A stretch of DNA of 64,000 nt from Nematostella vectensis. Taxonomy: Eukaryota; Cnidaria; Anthozoa; Actiniaria; Edwardsiidae. The position numbers were made by a program, and so were the translations under genes. Below are positions 56,607 through 64,000 of the stretch, one piece after another (position 1 is the stretch's first letter; every line of letters begins with the position of its first letter). The stretch is from positions 7,315,501 through 7,379,500 of the forward strand of contig NC_064047.1 in the NCBI RefSeq assembly GCF_932526225.1, given 5' to 3'. The notes beneath the pieces are model-generated. The model was not told where the DNA came from. It did no database searches and worked only from the letters and a program-made list of their open reading frames with translations.

Positions 56607-57378
56607 TTAAGCGTAAGTTGCTCTGAGAGGTTCCGTTGGAAATACTAGCTCTGTGTCGTCAACGACGGACGGTCGCTCGAGGTCATGCTCCTCCTCGTCG
56701 TCCTCCTGTGACTCGCAGCGTGGTTTCTTGGGTGGCGGTACCAACTCAAAGTGGGGTTCGTGTGGAGGTGATGAGCGTAGGGGGGGGGGGGGGTAGGGGC
56801 GTGCGGCGCTGATGCTTGAGGCGCTCGAAAACACCATGATGATAACAAGCGTATGCCATAAGAAGGAAGAAGTTCAACAGTGAGACAACTACTGAAGCGT
56901 ATAGTAGAATTTCGTTGATTGTGTTGACCTCAACCTCGCTGATGGCCTCAATGTCGCCGTGGATTTTGTCAATCTGTGCCGTGAATTGTCGATCGAGCAC
57001 GCGGTACGTCTCGTCTAGCCCACGAAGAATGGAGTGGTTCATGACGGTGACCGGCGGAATGATAAGCGTACGGAAGTGAAGGTCTAATTGTTTATCGTCC
57101 ATAACCGACTTCCAAGAGGTATATTGGAGATGTGTCTCTCCAAAGATCGGTAACTCGATTTCCATACGCTGTGGGCATTCGCCGATACCGGACGTAGCGC
57201 TCTCGAAGGATACGTTGCAGGGTAAATGGAATACCGCCAGAGGTGTCACACGCATGGGACCATTGTTTGTGGTCAACGTCCCGGATGTTACAGACAAGAA
57301 GTAACGTCCGCCGATGTGGTGAATTGCCTTCAGGCCGTCACAGTTCTTTGATGTTATGTGGTGTCGTGGATAAGCCAT
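56607..57378 (-). pseudogene. Env-like C-terminal remnant, second locus
   Basis: The frame from 57378 matches 8498-9256, including the hydrophobic span. It is shifted by an expanded G-run near 56790, so the cytoplasmic tail continues in another frame (56607-56837). The N-terminal env segments and the pol linker are deleted: at about 57451 the sequence passes from env into the protease region (GGGGCACAAAGGTGG). Confidence 0.55.
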
Positions 57379-57393
57379 GTGAGAGTATGGAGA

Positions 57394-58344
57394 TCAAAGG
57401 AACCCCAACCAGTTTGGATTTTGAACGACATTAAGAAGGTTAGTGGGGCACAAAGGTGGTCTTAGGTTCAAGGAGCGTGACGCTAAGTCTATCTGCGCGT
57501 TGTGCTGCATTAAGAAATCTTTTCCCAAAATAGCATCATAAGTGAGGTTCTTGATTACCAATAAATCTAAGGTAAATACCCTGTTGCCTAGTGATAAATC
57601 TGCTGTAAGTATGCCTAGTATTGTTAAGCTGTGACCGTCTACAGTCTGTAGTGCTGCTGAACTGGGGTCGCGCAGCTGTAAGTTGTTTGTTGTTTTTAGC
57701 CGTCGCCAAGTAGACGAGCTGATGCAGCTTATCGCGGCGCCAGTATCTACCAAAAGGTCGATGTCGTGACCAAAGATTTGACCGTGAAGCATTAAATTGT
57801 CCGTTGTAAGAAATGGAACATTGACCGTAACATCCGTGCCATTATTTTGGTTGCCGAAATGGGAATTTGAAGTATTAATAATCGTATTGATTTCTGGTAA
57901 ATTGTCATCAGTCTCATCTGGACTGGGACTCATTGGCTGCTGTAGAATGCTGTTATCCATTCTAAAATTCATATCTAGGATTGATTGATGATTGTCGTTA
58001 AACGTTTCGCCGCATATACTGTGGCCTTCAGCCAATACTTGGGGAGTTGGTCCCTCTTCAAAATTAAACATCACCTCTGTGGGTGGAAAACATTTACGAG
58101 GCGGTCCTTCGTCGACCTGTATAACCTCATCAGAAAAAATTGTGCGACGTACTGGTCTGAACCGATCATTATTATCCAAATTTGGATTGCTTTGTGCATT
58201 TTCTTGTGAAGAAAAATCGTTATTATTAATTTCAAAACTCTCTACGGTCTGGTCTCTTGTGTCGGGCGAATCACTGTTCGGGAAGACTGATTCGTCGAGC
58301 TGAAAATGTTCATTAGTTGGTGTGTAAAAATGTATGTCGTCCAT
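57394..58344 (-). CDS. Aspartic protease region, second locus
   Basis: A 316-residue frame with the LLVDTGAAIS motif and the intact ILGKDFLMQH C-terminal motif, the best preserved of the three protease copies. Past the deletion junction it reads into env-strand sequence for its last residues. Confidence 0.75.
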   Translation of the reverse strand: MDDIHFYTPTNEHFQLDESVFPNSDSPDTRDQTVESFEINNNDFSSQENAQSNPNLDNNDRFRPVRRTIFSDEVIQVDEGPPRKCFPPTEVMFNFEEGPTPQVLAEGHSICGETFNDNHQSILDMNFRMDNSILQQPMSPSPDETDDNLPEINTIINTSNSHFGNQNNGTDVTVNVPFLTTDNLMLHGQIFGHDIDLLVDTGAAISCISSSTWRRLKTTNNLQLRDPSSAALQTVDGHSLTILGILTADLSLGNRVFTLDLLVIKNLTYDAILGKDFLMQHNAQIDLASRSLNLRPPLCPTNLLNVVQNPNWLGFL

Positions 58345-58450
58345 GTTGGCGTCAAAGGTGGCGTCACTGGCTGGTAGTGTGTGTTGTTGAAAGTTCTCTT
58401 CGTTAATTGTAAGCGCGCTCTGATTTTCGTTTGTGTAGATATGATTGTCA

Positions 58451-59657
58451 TTAAAATCCAGGGCCCCTAGTAGTTCCCGATAACCAGGAGTTGCTATCAG
58501 TTTCCCTGGTTGAGACGTCTGGGAGGCCCATTATATTGTCATTGTGGCCTCTGGAAGGAGGGGCGATAATTTGGGTTCTGGTTGCGCGGGTTGGGAATAC
58601 GAGACTCCCGGGCGCGACATGAATAAGACGTATGGCCTTTAGTGTTACACTGGCTACATATGGGGATCCCTGTATAAGTACGAAGATTACGATCGTAATT
58701 TTGGTTTGGGGATTCGATCTGCGGAGCTCTTTGCATGATTCCTGCTGAACGATTAGTCTGATGTCATCCCTGGTAAGGTTATCGGCTCCAGGCCGATGGG
58801 GCGAGCGGCTGGGGTCGGGGGTGGGTTCGTAAGCAGCAATCTTAGATGGGTTAGATGAGGGGATTGTCTTAGCTAAAGCCCCGGTTACACCGTTGATAAC
58901 CCGTTTAGTAAGCTCATCCGAAACAGTAGCCAAATCGGTTGGAGGGACGGACACAGCATCGCGCAAGCGGGCCTGTGTTTCAGCCGTCTCAAAATCCGCC
59001 GGGGATTGGAGTACCACGTACTATTTGAGTGGTCCCCGCAGGCCGCGCACAAATTGGTGCAACTACTCGCTTTTTGGCAATTTGAGCCGCTGACATAAAC
59101 AGCGGATGTCAGCGGTATACTGTGCAAGGGGCTCAAACTTTCCTTGGACTCTTTGGTCCAAATGCTGGCGCAAGAGCCACTGGCTTGTCCCAGAATCAAA
59201 GTGATTTTTAATTGTGTGAGAGCTGCGTCCCAGGTGTTCAACGCTGCCCTAGGGTGGCTGTTGAACCAAACGCTGGCGTTTCCCGTAAGGTAAAGGGGAA
59301 GGGCCCGTCACTTTCTTTCATCGTCCCAGCGATAGAATTCAGTCATCCGTTGAAAACGGGTGATGAAATCATTTACATCTTCTATGCCATCCCCGCTAAA
59401 GGTAGGGGGCTTCATTCCTGCGCGGAGTCCCAAAAGGTCGCCGCTTTCCTCCACTGTTGATTCTAAAGCCGCTAAACTATTTATTTGTTGTAAATGCTTG
59501 TATTCTACAGAATTTCTCAGATGGTCAAAAGAGGAAATCAAGCTTCGTAACACTTCGGGTGAGACATCAAGGCCTGTTGGTGTGGGGTCCTAGGTGTTTC
59601 TATAGTCTCAATACGCCTGGTTGTAGATTGGGGCGATTCAGGATTCCTTGCCGCCAT
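58451..59657 (-). pseudogene. Gag, second locus (several frame breaks)
   Basis: Homologous to 12359-13539 and sharing its one-base deletion near the N-terminus (CATCAAGGCC). Further damage is a one-base loss in the T-run near 59205 and a stop near 59020 (TACTATTTGAG). Open pieces are 59308-59553, 58885-59241, 58451-59017 and 58539-58736; the last keeps a CCHC knuckle. Confidence 0.75.
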
Positions 59658-60134
59658 AGTCTGTGATCGAGTCTGAATGCTAGAGGGTGGGACCGACGAG
59701 CGCGAAGGTTTTTTTAACTTTGGCCGACACGGTGAATATGGAATAAGTAGCGTATTGCTACGTATAGGATAAGCAAAACGAAAAACAAATCGTAATGGAC
59801 AGTAAGGTCACCAAGTTAATCGCGAGTGACTACAAACATTTGAAACAGATGAGAAAAAGCTACGTAAGTTACGATTGTGGGAAGAACATGACACAATTTC
59901 GCACATACGAGAAAATAACATACAATAAGTATGAATAGCTAGAATTCAGTTACAACTACATAGTAATAGCAAACAACACAACTGCTAGTCACTGAGATCA
60001 TTCCCAAAGACGTGTGCTGCCTATAAATGATGCCAATTCAGGATGGGGGAAAGAATGGGGTTAGGCTCTCTACTGGTCCCGTCACCCACTGACTTAATTG
60101 CTTTTCTTTTGCAGAATCGAGGGTTCTCCACCAA
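59658..60134 (-). other. Leader and primer-site candidate, second locus
   Basis: Matches 13540-14016. The primer-site candidate TGGTGGAGAACCCTCGAT lies at 60117-60134 next to the LTR. Confidence 0.6.
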
Positions 60135-60955
60135 TGTAATGATTAGACGGGAGGACTTCTGTTGACTGGGATCGTACCTTTTTTCTGAAGTCAGTAGGAT
60201 GAAGAGTAATGAGGATTTACAATGTGGTCCTATTTTTAGCAAAACAAGTAGTACTTTTGATTGGCAAGCACTGACCACGTGTGCAGAGTGCAGTGATTGG
60301 ACGGTACTTGACAATGCAAACAGTCGCATCAGATATCATTAACTGTCGGCAAAATTAGCGATAACAAAGGAAAGCTTTGAAAAGAATTTAAGGATACAAA
60401 ACGAATGTCCTTTGCCATGAAACTAAGGGAGTCGGTAGGAAAGGTAAAAAGGTAACTTTGGAGAAACAAATATGTAACTTGTAATCGAAAGTTACTGAAC
60501 GGAAGGGAAAAGAACTGGTCGCTCAAGTAGCGTAGGTGTGATGTTTGCTGACTTAGATTAGCATAGATAATCAGATTGCCAACACTGCAGAGCTAAGCAC
60601 CTCCTACTTGAGTGTGGGCGATCCTACGTGCTGTGCTAATGATACCGGCAATCAACGTCCGACATCTAAAGGAAACTATATAAACAAAAGACTTGTAAGT
60701 TTACCAACTTAATGGGAAGTTGAAGACAGATAAGTCCCAAAACATGGTACGACCCGATAAATGTCATTATGTCACTAATTCTTATAATTAAACGAACAAC
60801 TTCCTACTCAGCTAAATCAACAAAAACTAACAATGCCTCAAGAATACTTTCAACCTTGAACAACCCTTTCAGCTAGAGCAAATATCTTAACTTTGTCTAT
60901 TTGCTCACTACAATTAGCAAAATACGGATTCATTCTAACATAACCTATCATAACA
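60135..60955 (-). repeat. 5' LTR of the second retroelement locus
   Basis: 821 bp, complete (TGTAATGATTAGACGGG to CCTATCATAACA). Its outer flank (CTAGGGATTC) corresponds to the flank of the truncated LTR c (CTAGTGATTC), so both arrays occupy the same ancestral site. Confidence 0.85.
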
Positions 60956-61186
60956 CTAGGGATTCTAAAGGTCGGGGAATAAATCACTAAGGAAGGAAAA
61001 CTACAAGATTACTTGAAAAATCTTGCTGAAGAGTCGAATTTTTTGACAATTAAATAAAACTGACCTGCAGGCATGGTCAGTAACTATACAAATTTCACTA
61101 TAAATTAGTTCCTTTTGTTGCGTCCAACAAGAAAATTCTTGTGTCTGAGTCGCTGTTTCTCAAGGTCATTTTCAGCTCATGGTTGG

Positions 61187-61194
61187 TATAAAAG
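61187..61194 (+). promoter_or_regulatory. TATA box of collagen gene C
   Basis: TATAAAAG lies 90 bp before the ATG, as in copy A, about 230 bp beyond the LTR edge. Confidence 0.65.
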
Positions 61195-61276
61195 TAACGT
61201 ACAGGGCACGGAAAGAGCTCAGAGTTCTCTGACAGCTTTTACCGACACAAAGTCTAAATCTCTATCGCCGATCGAT

Positions 61277-63209
61277 ATGAAGACGCATCTTCTTTCACAT
61301 CTCGTTGTGCTGTGGTGCGTTGTTTTCTGTGCTCTGGCTTCAGGAAAGGAAATTCAAGACCAGGAGCTAGGGAAACTGGATGAGCCGGACCATCAGGTGG
61401 AAAAGCGTGCAAGCTTGATCGATGAGCACGAAAAACGTCTAAAAAGTCTGGAGAAAAAGTAAGTAAATTTGAAACTCGAGTGAAAGGTATCCCGTCGTGA
61501 TAGTTTCATTGCGGAAAACAAAATTTTCTTCATTAGAGTGTTCAATTTGAAATACCCTGAAATACCCAGATGTCCCTGTCTTGGTTAACAACACAATAAA
61601 TAGTCAAACTGAAGACTCAAGCGCACGAGTCGTCTTTTTTGTCGATATATAAACTGCATACTGAAAGTAGAGGGGAGGGCGTCTCGGCTTGACATTCTAC
61701 GGCATTTAGAGACAAATTTTACGCACCAGATTCGTAGGTTTTATTAGCCATGGGCTTTGAGGACCTTTTAATTGTATTATCCTAGAGCCCGTGTTTCATG
61801 AAACATGCTATTTTACGTCAATAGATGTAAGCATGGGAAATCAAAATTGGCTCAGTTATCGGTAGAATGGAAATGCTTATGTGTAATTTAATGAGGCGAT
61901 CGCACGCCTAAAGCATACGATAAACATACGATAACTATGGAGAAATGATATATTACTAAATCAGTTGAAATACTTACAAGGAAGAAAAATGATGCCATCA
62001 AAAAGTTTCTCAAGTTTGACTCAGTCATTCATCTGATCAAGTTTTATTTGGGTGAAAATAAAATAGAATCTTGGTTCGTAGATTAACATAAGAGAAATAA
62101 ATCAATCAAGAATGCCCCAGGCTAAAAAATAGTCACCTATATCACATTCATATATAACTGGAACTTTATTATTTCATTTAGAAATTATTTGTTTTTCTTT
62201 TGTGCCACACACAGTATATTCTTAATTTTTTTCATCTATCTTTAATTTTGTTTTCAGAATGAATGCTCTTTTTTTAGGAGGGGCAACTGTACCTTGGCTT
62301 AGAGGTATGTTAAGCCCGTGTCAGTCACAAGATATGTTATTCTCTGTATTCTGTTATTGTTTTTATTCAATCCTAACCCGTACAAAAAGTTATTAAAACT
62401 TTGTGCTACATTTTCAATTGGTTCATTCTTGCAAGATCATTCCCTGTTCTGTGTTTCGCTGTGTTATTTATTTTATTAATGTTGATTTTTTTTTTCTCAT
62501 TGAACTTCTAAATGTATCTTACAGGCAGGGATGGACGCGATGGAAAGCCAGGTGGGTAAAACAAAACGAGTTGAGCCAAGTGGGTATTATAAGGGGAAGG
62601 GAGGGATAGATGGAAGATTATTCATAGGACCGGGTATAAAGAGTAGGACAATAAGTGAAATATAAGAGATGCAATTATGGACGGGTTATTAAAGACAAAT
62701 ATAAAGGGCAATCATAGACAGTATAAAGGAGAAAGGCATCATTTTCATAGGGTCACCGATTCAAAAATGTTCAACAATATTAGGGGGTTACTTGAGTAAT
62801 GAAGAAATTTCACTATTCTAACATAAAGGCAGTTCTGTTATTTTATTAATTAAACTCGACATCTTTAAATTACCCATGATTTGCAGGGAGAGATGGAAAG
62901 GACGGCAAACCAGGAGTAAATGGTGGGTGCTAACAACTCTTAGAAATTAGTCTCTTAAAGAGCAATGGTCATAATATTACTTCTTTTCATTCTCGTTGGG
63001 ATTTTTGTTTCTTGTACGGAACGTACATATGCGAGCTCTGAACTTTTGCGTTATTGTTTATTAAGGTCTTCGAGGTCCTAAAGGAGCGCCCGGTGGTTGG
63101 GGAAGGACTGGTGCGAGGGGTCCCCCCGGTCCCAGGGGGTCCTCTGGTGTACAGTACGTGCGATGGGGGAAGACTTCGTGCCCAAGCTCCGCGCGGCTCG
63201 TCTACAAAG
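61277..63209 (+). CDS. Short-chain collagen C4-like, copy C (cut by window end)
   Basis: Five exons are visible: 61277-61458, 62258-62304, 62525-62551, 62887-62922, 63066-63209, with the same phases and lengths as copy A. The final exon encoding the 10-Cys domain lies beyond the window. It has signal peptide, propeptide ending VEKR, heptad helix and 17 Gly-X-Y triplets. Small differences from copy A include GKD for GMD, GGW for GGR, and GARGPP for GSRGTP. Reading is uninterrupted. It is the product of the segmental duplication and much closer to A than to B. Confidence 0.8.
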
Positions 63210-63653
63210 GTGAGATTTGGTCCGGTTTACACGAATGCTAAAGAAATAGAACTTACTAGTGGGTACACACGAAACATTTACGTTTATAATTCATAAAAAA
63301 AAACATTATGATATTGGAAATAAAGAAACCAATATAACAGGATTGCTACCGATATATTTATTACAAATCAAATGCAGCGAACGTCTACATACAACCTGAT
63401 CGATCACAGAAATTTTATATGCTACGCTAAAAAGTACGCTAAAATTATTTCCTTCTTTTATCCTTATTGGGGGCCCTGTGTTCATAGTGTTTGGCAGGAA
63501 ATTGCACGTTGGCGGGAAATCGCACGTTGACATTCAAGTCAAATGCACAACACGTTTGTATGGGCATTGAAAAGCACGAATCCTTGCTTTATCGGCCCGA
63601 TCTCGATTTTTGGTAGTATTTTTGGTGGTGAGTTCCCGTACTATTATTTGTGA

Positions 63654-63833
63654 CAGGGGCGGATCTAGCTTTTTGCCACAGGGGGGGAGGGGGGGGTGAC
63701 CCCAAAATTTTTGTCATTATTTTACCTTCGTAACGATTTTGGAATAAAAAGATACAATGAAAACAATAAAAAAAGACAGCCCAAAGGGGGGGGGGGGGTT
63801 AGACCCCCTTACCCCCCCGTAGATACGCTACTG
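63654..63833. mobile_element. hAT-like MITE in intron 5 of collagen C
   Basis: Counterpart of 22781-22964, with CAGGGGCGGATCTAG and CGTAGATACGCTACTG ends and different G-run lengths. Confidence 0.6.
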
Positions 63834-64000
63834 TGTGAAATACGAAAGTTGTGACTTTATGTACTTATAAGCTTACTTATGATCGGCTAAGCTTTAGATT
63901 TGTTTTGTCATATTTACGAAGAAAACATGGACCGACAGGATAACAGAACTGAATCTAACAACATATGAAAGTTGAAGGGGTTTAGAATCAGTTTTAATTC

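Larger units (their letters stand above)
50383..64000. repeat. Segmental duplication, right copy
   Basis: Counterpart of 1-23130, same orientation. Exons 1-10 of the coiled-coil gene (43007-50079) lie just left of it; if the duplication extends leftward, the matching exons of the other copy are outside the window. Confidence 0.9.

Overview
The window is eukaryotic, animal DNA: multi-exon genes with GT-AG introns, TATA boxes, AATAAA signals, LTR and non-LTR retroelements and many short inverted-repeat DNA elements. The best-preserved genes encode secreted short-chain collagens (short-chain collagen C4-like) with a Lys-Arg propeptide end, a combination familiar from anthozoan cnidarians such as sea anemones. 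The species call is inference. No prokaryotic operons, rRNA or CRISPR arrays are seen.

Layout. (1) 1-4.7 kb: a TATT microsatellite, a retroposon 3' end, a large 39-bp minisatellite, and the last two exons of a coiled-coil gene whose tail resembles the kinesin-6 KIF20B. (2) 6.3-20.1 kb, minus strand: a tandem Ty3/gypsy-like array, LTR-internal-LTR-internal-LTR. Gag, protease and an env-like module remain; reverse transcriptase, RNase H and integrase are missing. (3) 20.4-25.7 kb, plus strand: intact six-exon short-chain collagen gene (copy A). (4) 26-37 kb: mobile-element debris. It includes a degenerate transposon ORF, a LINE fragment inserted in another repeat, three CArG+CRE cores at an exact 152-bp period, and a 1.5-kb direct duplication. 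(5) 37.7-42.3 kb: collagen copy B, with one extra 27-bp collagen exon and a +1 frameshift in exon 1. (6) 43.0-52.9 kb: twelve exons of the coiled-coil gene, again ending in minisatellite and tail exons, but with no motor domain in the window. (7) 54.4-61.0 kb: a second retroelement locus with a single internal region. (8) 61.3 kb to the end: collagen copy C, cut by the window edge.

The main structure is a segmental duplication: 1-23.1 kb and 50.4-64 kb are the same unit (tail exons, retroelement, collagen gene) and differ mainly in minisatellite length and retroelement copy number. Collagen B is an older paralogue next to the second coiled-coil copy. The locus is therefore an expanding cluster of collagen and kinesin-tail genes interleaved with retroelements, not a pathway or operon. 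All exon joins come from reading splice sites by eye; no alignment or search was run.
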